From NCBI GenBank assembly GCA_024138025.1, contig JAMXBD010000093.1, positions 124,001 to 188,000 on the forward strand: a stretch of DNA of 64,000 nucleotides, given 5' to 3'. The notes beneath the pieces are model-generated. The model searched no databases, was not told where the DNA came from, and worked only from the letters and a program-made list of their open reading frames with translations. This stretch comes from Combretum micranthum. Taxonomy: Eukaryota; Streptophyta; Magnoliopsida; Myrtales; Combretaceae. A program made the translations under genes and the position numbers. Each line of letters opens with the position of its first letter. Position 1 is the stretch's first letter. Below, in pieces: positions 47,985-60,622 of this stretch.

Positions 47985-49345
47985 GGAGAATTGACTTTGA
48001 TAATTAACATGTTTGAGTAGTCTACTAAGTGTAACGTTTCTTTAAATACCTTGTATTCCTCTAGTTAAGCATTAAATTTTGAATTTATATAGAAAACATC
48101 TTTATACATGCTTAATTGATAGGGAATAGATTGTACGATGGTTGACCTCATAAAAAAGGTGAATATTGTTGAATCAAAAGGTTCCTATTGGATTTTGATG
48201 AGTAATGTATTATACGTTCATACAAGCTTTATGGAAAAGCTATACTTACTTGATATATAATTTTAATTCCATAAAACTTAACTCTAAATGCACAGAATAT
48301 GCTTTTTGTGTGTTGTTTTTTTTTTCTAAAATATATTTGCCTTGCTTGTTGTTTTGCACCACAACACTAGACCTTGTTGCACTATAACTAATGTTTGAAC
48401 GTTGAGGGCATGGAGTCTGGGTGCTAGTGTGATAAGAAGGCTTCAATCATGTTCTACGGTAGACATATAAATGCTAGAGCATAGTGTTAGAACAATAATA
48501 ATATTTCATATGATTAGAATGCTTTCAATTGTGTCTTGTCTACTTATAGTTTGGATGCTAGGGTAAAGCTAAGGCATTCAACTGCCACATGCTTTTCCCT
48601 TTTATCTTTTGTAAGCATGGTTCGAAAGACTTTACGATCAAGTAGGGACGCCAACAGATTTCTAGATGGCATCTGATTTGTAGTAGATGACGTTCAATTG
48701 GCAGTTTTTGGAAACTAGCCGCTAAATACATTCAATGTAGGACAAAATGGGTACAATATGGTAGACTACGAAATTTCTTGTAGAAGCTACAAATAAGACA
48801 TCTTGAGCAGATTTAACAAACTTGGAAAAGTTTGTTATATGCATTCAAACAATTTGGATCAAGTTCTTTATTAGATCTGTCTCATGCTCTTTAGTTTGGA
48901 TATATCAACTTGACAAACTTGAGTAGATCTATTGAGAGTGATAGTTGCAAATTTGTTATAAGACGCTTCTCTAGAATTCTTTATTGAATTAATGAGAATT
49001 TAAATTGTGCCTTGTGAGTGGATATTTTGTGAAAAGACATAACTATAGTGGTTATCGTGTGAGAATTATTGCGGTATTTGTGTGTTACTCCTTGTCAGCA
49101 TTGATTTTGTGTTTAATATAAAGTGGTATGTGAAGTACCTATTGAAAGATATTTGTGGTAAGATAGACATGATGTTCTAAACTCCACATCACATCCTTGT
49201 TTATTTTCTCTATTCTTTATCAATCTACTTTCTAGCATTTTATTTGTTGCATATTTATCCTGTCGAAATCATTGGGTTTGCTATTTAGAATTCAAATTGA
49301 AAAAAAATAGAAAATGTTGGTCACAATTTAAGCTGAAATGCTCAA
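47985..49345 (+). repeat. Copia right LTR
   Basis: Starts just after the PPT-like tract at about 47991. Only the 3' part (48729-49345) has a visible partner in the left LTR; the first about 740 bp has none, so its inclusion rests on the PPT position. No clear TG start was fixed. Confidence 0.5.
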
Positions 49346-52300
49346 CTAACGTGATGCAAGGATATATTACTGATCATGTGAAGCAAGGCATTCTATTTAA
49401 TATATAACTAATAGTATTGTGAAGTTAGATCAAGCTAATCATGCTATATTGCTTGACGTTTCATGTGATGCAAAGCAATGCATAAAAGCATAGTAAAAGG
49501 TTGTTTCCTTCATGCGTGTCAAAATTAAGTATCTTCAACTTAATTACTGGGTTCATACTTTTTATGGAAATTGATAAGTATATATCTATATAGAAACACA
49601 AATGTTTAGAAAACAGGGTACATCTCTTTGTACATATGGAATTATAGAACTTCAAATATAGACATATATTAACCATATATTTTCCCAATTATGGGATGCA
49701 CTAGGGATTTATTATATTCTTGTTACTATTGTCACATTTGTCACATAAAAATCATGTGGAATAGAGTGGATTGAAATTAAAAAAAAAATTCAAATAAAAT
49801 GGATTGAGTAAGAAAATGAAAAATGTATTCCTATGTTTGGTATATCCATCGAATATTATGAAATGAAATGTCTCTTAAAAGAAAGATATCATCAGTAATA
49901 AATATGGACAAAAAGGTAATTCAAGTAACTAAGAGTATAATAGAATTGTAACTCCACTTTCTCCACCCAAAAAAAAAAGAAAAAAGAAAAATCACATTCT
50001 CCTTCAAAATAAAAATTATCAATTAAAGGATTCCTGATTTTGGGTTTAAAAATGCTTACATTATATAAATAAGAATGGAATCAAAATTGTAATTTCATTT
50101 TGGGGCTATTTCTACATATCGGATGTTAACATAAGGGGAAAAATAATCTCCTTCACAATATAACATGTACTCTTATTATGGATATGAACTTTACTGTTGC
50201 TACTACGGATGAAACTGGTAAGCCGTTATAGGGTTTTCGACATGCTTGATTTGTTAAAAACCCCATAGAGTTATATGGTCGAGTTTAGGTTACATAAAAA
50301 ACATGATGGGTATTCGACAACTTGGTATTATAATTTAAAATAAAAAAATTAATGAAAACATCAAGCAGAAGAAAAAAGATATGAAGGAGCTGCCATCTTT
50401 TTTACCTCCTAATGATGTTTTTTCTTTTATGTCTACTAGACTAGTTATGGATTTTAGAACTTATTTTTTTTTTTTTAAATTTTGTTCAAGTCATGTTTTC
50501 CATGAATATTAATATTGTCCGTTATCTATTATATTTTAGTTCCAATAGGAGATTTAATTTAACCATAATTTTAAAATATTATTTGATGACAAAAGTAATA
50601 TATTTATATGTTTAAATCTCGTATAATATAATGAATGTGGTTTGTAACATTTTCTATCAATTTCACATGCATCTTTTCATTTTTGAATATATAGAAAACT
50701 TATGTTAGAAGCACTGATTTTTCTATTAAATTTATTATTAAAATTTAAAAATAAGTTATTGAAATAATAGGGTTATAGGATTGGGTTTGGTAGACTCTAT
50801 AGGGTAGTGGGTCGGGTTTCAATTCGAGTTTCGTGTTCATGTGATCCACCCAAAACCCAACTCTGGTTACATTATTAGATATTATTGGAAACCACTTAGG
50901 TTCCTAATTCATCCCATGCTTTGGCTACACTAACATAAAAAGACTAATGCAATGCACCAAAGAGTAATGCTACTAATCTAATGATTGTGAGCTTCGCCGT
51001 ATGAAATAAGGGGGTAATGGAATTTCAATTTAAGTAGAATGTAATAGGGTTGTAATGGATATTATAATATTTACTTAGGATAAAAAGTAAAATAAGTAAT
51101 TATTAGAATAAAAAGGTAAAATATCCATAATATCCCCTATATTTATTACAGAGAGAGGATAATTGTATAATTGATATTTTCAAGAGAGGGGTATTTATGA
51201 CAAAGTTGAAAAATAAATGATTGAATGACAATTCATGAGGGTAGGGACATGAACTGCTATTTATCATTTTATGTAATATCAATTCATTATAAATTACCAC
51301 TCCCCTCAAGTGAATACCTAATAGAAGTTTTACGTTGAATGAGGAGGGAATGAATAGCTATTCATGTTAAGTGAACATGCTATTAAATGTATAAATAAGC
51401 AAATTTCATCTATACACGGATGTTTGATTAGATGTGATACACAAAATATTATTCCCATTATCATCTGATTCAATTTATTAATATGGCCTGTTATCTTGAT
51501 GCTTGATGGGAATTGTATGATTATTGAGTTGCTCAAAAAAAAATTATATAAAGAAAATTAAATAAAAATAATTATAAAGTTACCGATACTAAATTGGATA
51601 TACTAGATGCGATTTTATTAATTATACATAAATCGCACAAAAAAAGTGCAATTGTTATGACAAAACACGAATCTCACGTATTACATGTAATCATGTGTAA
51701 ATACCTATAATATCCAAAGGTGAATAGGAATTGGTACATACAATTCATGCATGAACAACACCTAGCAAGTGTGATTCACTAATGCTTATATAGAATTATT
51801 TTTATTAGATGCGATTTAACAAAATTATATATGCATCTTGTTTGTGTAATTCTTTTATTAAATAAAAAATCGTATTATTTACATGTGATTTTGTGTTGGG
51901 TTTTGTATAGTTAAAATTATGTTAATTATTGTTTTCTTTTTGCCTAATATGTCAATTATAGCGAAGTAATTTTTTTTAATAGTTGATAAACATGTTTTGT
52001 ACCCAAAGTGCTTGTTTAAAATTGAGTTGGCTGGATAAAATATTGATTCATACACGCATCAAGCATGAACATGGATCCACTTTCCTCTTTTATTTCATTT
52101 TTCAATCTCGTCACTTATTTAATTTCTTTATATGGAAAATCATTTCATCATGCTACTTTTTTTTTTTTTTTCTCACTGACACATCAAGAATCAAGACAAA
52201 TTCCCGATGTTTTCTGCTCAGTTGGTTTTTTTTTTTCCTTCTAAATTAATTATGGACTAATAAGTGTTATAAATGATCATTTTAATAAAAAATTCTATTG

Positions 52301-53278
52301 AGAATACATGGAGAAAATAATATCCTGGAAGATGCAATTAATATTGTAAAGCGTATTTAAACACCCAAGTTAATACTCAAGAATTCGTTTCTTTTTTAAT
52401 TTTAAAATGCAATTATACAAATTTTTTTTTTCTTTTACAATTTCAATCTCAATTCATTAAATTTATCCAACTAAAAATATTAGAAAAATAATATAAAAAA
52501 GATAAGTGATAAAGAAAATAATGCTGGATTAAACATATAGTTCGATTCACTCCCTAATCTCCACGATCACACACTTGCTTCTATTGAGCCTGGATTTTTC
52601 AATTTCTGGTTTGATTTCTTTTAATTCGATTTGTATTAAACCCGAACTCATTTAATATGAACCCTCGACTAGGAATTGAAAAAAAAAATTGTGAAAGCAT
52701 CTTGGAGTCACTACCTGATTGAAATCGAAAAAAATTTATAAGTTAAGATCAATAGTTTAGTTAATCTTAATTTAGCTACTAGTCTGCAAAAAATTTGATT
52801 TAAAACCAAACTTGTTACATAAGAATTTTTTGGATTTGGGAGCTACCTTATTAAAACCATATGGTTACCATTTGAAATTCGCAAATTAAAATTTTATCCT
52901 TTTAATGCTAAAAAATTAATCAAATATCATGAATTTCTAAATCTATGATTTTATTTACAAATTGATGATGAGACCAATTAATTCAAAATTTACAAAATAA
53001 TATGATGGAACAAAAAATAACTTATTTAGATTTTATGTCACCTCGGAGGTGCCTACATACCTGCTAATTGGGACCAGACAAAATTTAGTTCTTTTTTAAA
53101 AACTTTAATTTGTTGATTATCTTTTAAATTTTGAACTATTTCGATTTAAGTTCATTAAAATTTTAATTTTCATAAAGATGAATTTTTTTATGTGTGACCC
53201 ATTGAACTATCGAGTTAATTTTTTTTTTAATTTTTATAATACAAGATTTTCTATGTGTTAAAAGGTTTTTTTTAATCA

Positions 53279-53280
<2 letters not shown>
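49346..53280. other. AT-rich intergenic DNA, nothing firm
   Basis: 50205-50300 and 50760-50880 carry opposed tracts rich in gggt/accc words (for example gggtcgggtttcaattcgag), which may be the ends of a small non-autonomous DNA transposon. No target duplication was found. The rest is AT-rich with homopolymer runs. Confidence 0.3.

Positions 53281-53353
<73 letters not shown>
53281..53353. repeat. (TTA)n microsatellite
   Basis: About 24 uninterrupted units. Confidence 0.97.
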
Positions 53354-53354
<1 letters not shown>

Positions 53355-53409
53355 GCTATAGAAAACTAATCTTATATTTCATTAAAAAGAAAGAAAAGAA
53401 AAAAATATG

Positions 53410-53411
<2 letters not shown>

Positions 53412-53455
<44 letters not shown>
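53412..53455. repeat. (TTA)n microsatellite, second block
   Basis: About 14-15 units, separated from the first block by 58 bp. Confidence 0.97.
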
Positions 53456-53489
53456 TTAGATTACTAAAATAGACAAATAAATAAATAAA

Positions 53490-54237
53490 TAAATTGGAGC
53501 AAACTTACTTGGATCAATGCAGGTCAGATCTGGAGCGGGTTCGGGTCACTTTGGAGAAAACGATCGACGGAGCTGAGAATCACCATTATGGTGATTTTGG
53601 GCTGTTACGACTGTGTCGAAGTAGTCAAGTGGAGGACGATAAGCCGTCTAGTGGTAGTAGTTGGCTTCGAAAGTGGCTGGAGATTGGTGGTTTGGCCGAA
53701 ACAGGGCAGCGGCAGCGGCGACTGGTTGTTATCAATTGAAAGCTTTTGGATGAAGGGGAAAGCTACTAGCTAAAGCTTTTACCACCCTTGGATTCAACTG
53801 TAGTCTTAGTTTGCTCTAATTTGACCTTTATTAAGAGTAATAGGAAAAAATTCGAAATCAAACCCTAGGAGCTCAAAGCATAATTTGAAGCTTATAGGTG
53901 TTTTCTATTGTTTTTGAATGGAATTGATGTGTTGAACAGAGTCCATAACCCTATTTATACTAGCTAAGGGTCAAATTAAGTGGCCAACAGCTCGGAGAAG
54001 ATATGTGCGTGAACAATTTTCTCGAAGCTTTTTGCAATTTTCAAGCTTAAAAATCTTCATGGAGGATAACAACAAGTTCAAATAAGTGTTTCTAGAAGCT
54101 AAGTGGTAGGTTGAATTCACAATTCAAAAGTTTGCTTTGCGCAAAAAAAAAAAAAAAAAAAAAAAGTTTTTCATGAAATTTAGCTCAAAAATTGGACACC
54201 AAATTGCGATCTTTAGAGTTGGTTCTCGATCTAAAAT
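53490..54237. other. GC-richer stretch without an identified gene
   Basis: 53500-53760 is clearly less AT-rich than its surroundings and opens two overlapping plus-strand frames (81 and 61 codons). Neither shows a known domain. A tract of about 23 A residues lies at 54143-54165. It could be a UTR or exon remnant, or retroelement DNA. Confidence 0.3.
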
Positions 54238-54922
54238 TGTAGTACCCACATATTCTTAATGAAATAACTAAAGTTTTAAATTCATACTTAATGCATGTTA
54301 AATTTCATTGTTATATGTGTGTATATGTTAGTGTGAATTGTGGTGTGTTTGAAATGATGGTATGTTATATGAAGTAATAATTAGATAATAATCTATGTTA
54401 AATATATCTAAGTTGATAGTTTATTCATGTTAGAAGTTATTATGTTGATGCTATATATGATGAATTAAGCTTGTTTTAAAAAAAAAAAAAAAAATTAGTC
54501 CGTAAACTTAACAGATTTTTGGCCTTATTAAACCCAAATTAAACCCAAAATCAAAGCTTAATTAAGGCCTAAAGCCCCTTAGAAATTTGCCCCAAAAGTC
54601 AATGCATGTTAGATAAATATCAAGCCTTAATCTTTCACACTTTGGACATCCAAAACAGACCCAAGAAGAGAAAAATTTGTAACTCCTGTAAGACAATATT
54701 TTCCAACATCCAAACCAAGGTTTCTTCCACCCAACACACCAGGAATCCATCCCCAACTATCATATATACATTAAGGTAAGTTTATATGATGTTTAAGATA
54801 CTTTATTTTTCTTTTAATCCATGAAATTTCTATCAAATATAATGCATGTTGGATATATATGTGTATTGTTATATTGTGATGTTGAGATAGCTTAGGATTT
54901 GATTATGGAAGTGTAATGATGG

Positions 54923-57900
54923 TGTAAACCCCTAAATCTTCGGAATCGGTTTAGCATAAAACCCTAAACCGGAAGTCAAACGAAACCCTAAAGGTCAACA
55001 AAACCCTAGTTTACCGTATCCATCTAAATCCGGCATTGCCGTTTTCCTTAGCCTAAGAAAACGAAGTTAGGATAGTTAGCTAAAATAATTCGTTATAACC
55101 ATAGGTTTTATAAAAATTTCAATTTCGCGAAAATCGGGTGTCCTTCGAACCCGAACGGACACAGTTCTCGAAAAACGTGTCCGGAAGCCCGGAATAGTAA
55201 AAATATTCCGAATACACCGTTAGACTCGTAAAAATATAAGTTTTCCAAAAATATCAGTTTCGTAATTTTTCGGTAAGTAAAAATAACAAATATAGCTATT
55301 ATACGCGTATTTTCTTACTACCGGTACTTTAATTGTCATATCTACCTTACATTACACTATTCATTACTATTCTACACTATTCTTTTATCTCTACTTTTTC
55401 CTACACCTATTCTTACACTCTACATAACCTATAAACTTAACTTTTTACCTTTCACATAACTTTATATCACATCTACCTTACATATTACATCTTTTATCTT
55501 TTCAAAAAGTCAAAAAAATAAAACAAATCCCCCTTTGATGTACATGGCCGGCGCCCCCCCTTGCCATCTCCTCAATTTTTGTTCAATTTTAATTTATTTT
55601 AATCACACAAAAATCACTCCTCAATTTCCTATAAATACCCCCCTCCTCTTTCACTTCTTTCACACATTCACTACCCACAAATTCATACAAAAACTCTCTC
55701 AAAATTTTCCTCTCAAAACTCTCCCAAAATACCATCTCAAAACTATCTTCAAATAATTCTACAACAACTTCTACCAACAAACCAAAACCCATAACCACAT
55801 AACCATATCAAAGTCTTCTTTAGGTAACCATTTTATATTTCTTTCTTCTTCTTCATGTCATGTAACTTTACATGACCATAGTGTGAGTTTCCAAATACTA
55901 CAAGTTATGGAAACTACATTATGTTCATGTATTGTTCTTGTTCATGCCAATCCATTTATGTTTATGTTGTTGTTTATATATCTATACATATATATACATA
56001 TTCTTTAGAGCATATAAGCTCACTTGCAATTTATTTATTTCATGCAAAGCAATTTATTTACTTTTCATTGCAATTTATTTATTTATTCTTGTTGAAATTA
56101 AGACTAGTCTCTAGTCTTAGACTTGTCCTCATCAAGTCAAAACAAGTTTTCTTTCTTTCATTTTATTTCATTATGGGACTAGTTTACTTCTTAGTCCCGG
56201 GAGCCTTGAAAAAGCTAAGACTCCAATACTTGACTTTATTATTTATGCTTTATGTTATTTGTTATTCTCATAATCATGTTCATTTAGATTGTTGTCCATA
56301 ATTTTATTTAAACAAAAAGAAGAATTTTGTCACTTAGAAATAAGTTTATGTAAAGTATAAAATCTATAAACAACACAAAAAAACTCATTCCTTTTCATGT
56401 TACAAAAAAACTCACTATAATTTTATAAACTATTTTACTTTAAAAGCCACTAGATCCTTATCCCACCTTATTTTCAAAAGAAAATATTTTGTTGACAAAA
56501 ATGGTTCTTTTCATAAAAAGAAAATAAGATGGATGACTAAGGAAATTTTTAAGTAAAGACCTTTGCAAACAAATAGGCAAAGAAATTTATGGTTTGAAAA
56601 TAATAAAGTTATTTCTTTTCAAGTTACAAGAAGAAGTTAATAAGATTATAGAAATTAGTTTTTCTACAAAAAGTCCTTAATTGTTTCACATTGTTTTTAT
56701 GAAGAAAACAAATTTTCATGCATGGATGATTATTTTTGAAAAATATGAGACAGAGAAAAAGAATGAGAAATATCAAGTAAGAATTTTTGCAAAACAAGTA
56801 AACAAAGGAATTTACACAAGAAAAATGAAGAATAGCATATTTCCTAGAAAACTTCAAATATAGTATTAATGTAACTTAGAAAGTAGAAAATTTTATTTTC
56901 AAAGTCACTAAGAAAAGATAAATAAAACCAACATAAAACGTTTTTAGAAAATAAAGAAAACAAGGTATTCATTTCAAAGAAATTTACAAAAACAATTTCC
57001 GAAAAGCTTCAACCCGACATTGTTTTACCTAAGAAAAAAATTGGACAACAAGACACTTGAGCATGCTTAAATATGAGTTATATAGTTATAAAAAGAGAAT
57101 TTTTCAACTATATAGATAACTAAGTATTTATCAAACAAATTTTGATTTCTTGAACCAAAGTTGTTTTTACTTGGAAATCCGTGGTGAATTTTGTCACTAC
57201 TTTTTCAGCCTATATGGCTTGTTGTTGAAATATAATTTTGAAATGGGTAGATCTTTTCGAGTAGGTAGAAATCGGTATATTATATGCGCGATTCCGAGTT
57301 AAAATGACCAAGTTATGGCCATTTTAAGTTGGAACATTCTTCTATACGAACTTTAACGTTCTTTGACATTGTTTTGTCAAAATTCAAGAAAATCATCAAG
57401 AAAAACTCATTGTGGGTATTTTCTTTGGTTAGGTGACCCCGAGGAAGGATTCCTTTACCCAGAATATTACGATTAAGTGGAGTGTGTGAACGACTCATCC
57501 GCTTAGAGGAATAGACGACAATGGCATCGTGAGTTTATTTCCATTAAATGCTACACTTGTTGTGCTTGTAAATTAGTTGCACTAGAGTTAGGAAAAGATA
57601 AACCGATATGCATGTAAAATAATTCCTTGAAAGAATTCTAAGAATATCGAAGCCGAATTGTTCTAAGTGATTGTTTTAGTTTAATATTGATTTGTGTGAA
57701 ATTCCTTGATCGCCTAAAGTTGAAAATAATTATGTTATGACTTTATAAATTAATGAACTCATGCATACCACGAAGTGAGTCACATTGCATGGTTGGGTTA
57801 TTATCCTTGGGTGAGAAGGATAGTAAGCTCATGTCGAAAGCAACACTTGGCGGGAGATCCGAAAGCGATTGCTTGGCGGCTTAATGGAATATGCTTGGCG

Positions 57901-58614
57901 GTTGATCCGAAAGCAAGGTCAAATCAAGTAGATTCGGAATACTTGGCGATGAGTGCTCGCAAGTTTAAAACTTTTTTGAATGCTTGGCGATGAGTGCTCG
58001 CAAGCTTAAATTTCTATTATTAAAACTACTTGTTTTGAGGATAAGTATCACCAAACCCCGAATGGAGGGCGTAAATCCATTCAACATATAGTTCCCGGAA
58101 AGCTATATGCTTGTTTGCCCACGTGCTTGTGCATTACATTTGTTTGATTAAAACAACTTGTTTGAATCTTGTTACAAGAAGTTATTTATGGAAATAGTTC
58201 TCACTAAGCCTATTAGCTTATACCCCAATAGATATCTTTTGCAGTTCCCGTACTTATGGTTAAGGCCACGTGGACCATGCGGGCAGGTAATCCCTTTTGA
58301 ACATTAGAAATCTGGATAAAGTATGGCTTAGTATTAGCATGTTAATATGTATTTGATAGATTAGTAATTTAGGGAGTTGTCCCTAAGTTTGTAAAGTATT
58401 TGCCATGAACAAATAATTATTGTGATTCTTCTTTTCTTAATATGTTTTTATATCTCCTTAAGCTTCATTATTCCATATATGGTCCTCTAAAATTGTGAAA
58501 GTAAGCCTTACACTTAATATAAAAGCTTTTGGAAATGACTAAGGTTGTCATACTTAAGCTTTAATATTGAGTGTGGCGGACTGTCACGTTTAGGGTACCC
58601 ATTGGGGCGTGACA
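54923..58614 (+). mobile_element. LTR D (candidate solo LTR, 3.69 kb) nested in C
   Basis: Begins TGTAAACCCC and ends GGGGCGTGACA, flanked by perfect 5-bp duplications GATGG (54918-54922 and 58615-58619). It has no gag or pol. A TATAAATA word near 55631 with downstream pyrimidine-rich sequence is a possible LTR promoter. Related in style but not clearly in sequence to A, B and C. Confidence 0.72.
57840..58010 (+). repeat. tgcttggcg repeats in LTR D
   Basis: Five copies of cttggcg with partly repeated neighbours (gatccgaaagc twice; gatgagtgctcgcaag twice), forming imperfect units of 40-55 bp. Located about 600-770 bp before the end of D. Confidence 0.75.
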
Positions 58615-58889
58615 GATGGTGCTGAGTTGTAGTGTAATGAGAAGTTGGTGTTGTTGAGTTGTATTGAAGAGTGGATTCATGTTGAAGTAGTGGATATGAA
58701 GAAAATGAAATTATAGTGTTAAGTGAAATTTAATGGTTGAGGAGTAGTATTGTGTTTCAATGATGTTAGAGAGGAGTTTTTGTGTGTTTGATGATATAGG
58801 GTTCTTGTACCATGTATTAAGAAGGTTATAATATGGTTTGGAAGAGGTTGGAAGAGTAAAATGTAAAATTTTCGTGTTTGAAAAACAGA

Positions 58890-59180
58890 AGAAATCTACA
58901 ACATGAACCGTAGTGTACGCTACCTCAAACACTGCCGGCGTACCTATTGACTTAAAAATTTGGCTACTAATCATTCGAAAGGCAGCTTGAACGCGGCTGG
59001 CTTAGAACCTAACACCGTTAGTGTTGAGGTCTACACAACCGATACATTGTCGGCGTAATGATCCAAAATTTTGTACATAATGCATCTTTTTAACGACTGT
59101 TTCAACACTGCCGGCGTAGGACCCCTACACTACCGGCATTGAGTCTTACATTACCGGTGTAAATTGCCAGCATGGGCCCT
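58890..59180 (+). repeat. gccggcgta word island in LTR C
   Basis: Variants of aacactgccggcgta (58930, 59109) and related words (ttgtcggcgtaa 59049, taccggcatt 59131, taccggtgta 59153) with AT-rich spacers. Confidence 0.65.
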
Positions 59181-59596
59181 GTAGATTTTATTTTTTTAAC
59201 CTTTTTCCAACATCTTCCAATACATGATATATGACTTTTTTATTAAGGATTTGCCTTGTATGATGTTATATGATATATATATATACATATGTCATGTGAT
59301 GACTTTGGATAATTTTAAATGAGATTCAATAACTTTCTAAGTTTTTAAACTAGTGAGTATAAGCTTGGCTTAGGATAGTTATTTTGATATAGTTTGATTT
59401 GTGTGGAACAGAGATAGATACTCAGTTGGAGATTTCCTTTGATTCTCAATCCGATCCAAGTACACAATAATTTGATTGATTATTGTTTAGGATAGGAATA
59501 TTCAAGTTTGACCTTAATTAAAGATTAACAAAAAGTTTATTGAAATGGTTTGTTGTTGAGTTGTGTCTAGTCCGGGGAACGAAAACCTTTTCATGA

Positions 59597-59690
59597 TGCA
59601 ATGGCACGGTAGTTTAGGCACTTAGTCCAAATCTTTGTCATGATGCAATGACTCAAATCCATAATGCAATGGTTCACCATGATGCAATAG
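59597..59690 (+). repeat. catgatgcaatgg short repeats in LTR C
   Basis: Four variants of catgatgcaatg in the same order and spacing as in B (13137-13235), showing that B and C are copies of one family. Confidence 0.8.
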
Positions 59691-60622
59691 TGGTTTCTCT
59701 TAATGGCTAAGTAGATAGCTAATGAGGTTAACTGTGTTAGTATATTCTCTACTTAAGCTTGGGAGGAAATAATATGTTTTAGTTCACGGTTATAGGACTG
59801 TTGAACTAATTGATGTTATAAACCGGGATAAAGGGAGTGTATAAAGGAGTGTGAACTCTAGATGACACTATTACTAATCTTTATTGGTTAGATATAGAAG
59901 ATATAGGTATTTGGTCTATCTATATCAACCCCCTAAGCAATTGCTGTTACTCAACACCCCCAGAATTCACAAACTTGAATTGAAGTTTGAATACTCCAGT
60001 ATTATTATTTTTTTTTTTACTCACTTAACTAAAGATAATGAAGTTATTGTGAATTGTTGCATTGCATTTAGTTAAGTGTGCTTGGAATATGTATTTGTTT
60101 GCACTATTGTGTACTAAGCCTTTGGCTCATGCTGCTACCTTGCAAGTGATTATGATGATGAGCTCTACGATGATATGAGCTATGGAAATGACTGGGAGAC
60201 CTCTATGGATGATTAGGAGTGTGACCTAGTAGAAGTTATTTAGGACTTTTTGATGTATTTTGTGAAATTTCTAGGCTTATTTATTAAGCTTGGAATGTAA
60301 ATTTTAATTTAAGTTGTATATGTAATGTAGCTTGCTTGTATGTAAGCTTTATATGTTTGGTGTGATCCTTGGGAGATCCTCAAGTAATGTATGTGATGTA
60401 TGTTTTGTATATATGTCATGACCCACTACTTATGTAGTGGTAGTATTTTTTAATTCAAATCATGTGAATGTTATATCTGTTTTAAGCAAGTAGTCACTAC
60501 AAACACTTCTCTTTAGGCGACCTCACGTATAATACTTGGGTATTTCCTAATACTTGGGTATTATGTATGGCCGGGGGATTTAGCATGCTTAATCTATGGG
60601 TTAAGTGGGTCGGGTATTTACA

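Larger units (their letters stand above)
38653..49345 (+). mobile_element. Degenerate Ty1/Copia retrotransposon, interrupted by a chromovirus and a TRIM
   Basis: Two diverged direct repeats flank a decayed gag. The left LTR is split by the chromovirus (38653-38940 and about 44607-44970); the right LTR matches it at about 48729-49345. Shared landmarks include aagacatcttgagnag, atcaagttctttattag and gagagtgatagttgcaaatt before the insertion point, and a tagtggttat word plus a tttgtgtttnatat word after it. A decayed primer site follows the left LTR, and a PPT-like tract (caaaaggggagaa, about 47979-47991) precedes the right one. No protease, integrase or RT could be recognised between about 47,000 and 47,980, so the copy is internally deleted. 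Its left LTR seems 5'-truncated at about 38650. No target duplication was found. Confidence 0.72.
54238..60622 (+). mobile_element. Long LTR-like sequence C, interrupted by LTR D
   Basis: The right part (58620-60622) matches B: the catgatgcaatgg cluster, gggaggaaataatatgttttag, gttgaactaattgatgttata and the end gggtcgggtatttaca. The proposed start, tgtagtaccc at 54238, is inferred from similarity to the start of B. Without D it is about 2.7 kb. No flanking duplication was found (aaaat against cttcg), so the left boundary is uncertain. Confidence 0.55.

Noticed and set aside
53494..53739. 81-codon open frame in a GC-richer block
   Set aside because: An overlapping frame is equally open and neither resembles a known protein.
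57840..58010. CRISPR-like spaced repeats
   Set aside because: Units are imperfect, irregularly spaced and inside a plant LTR.
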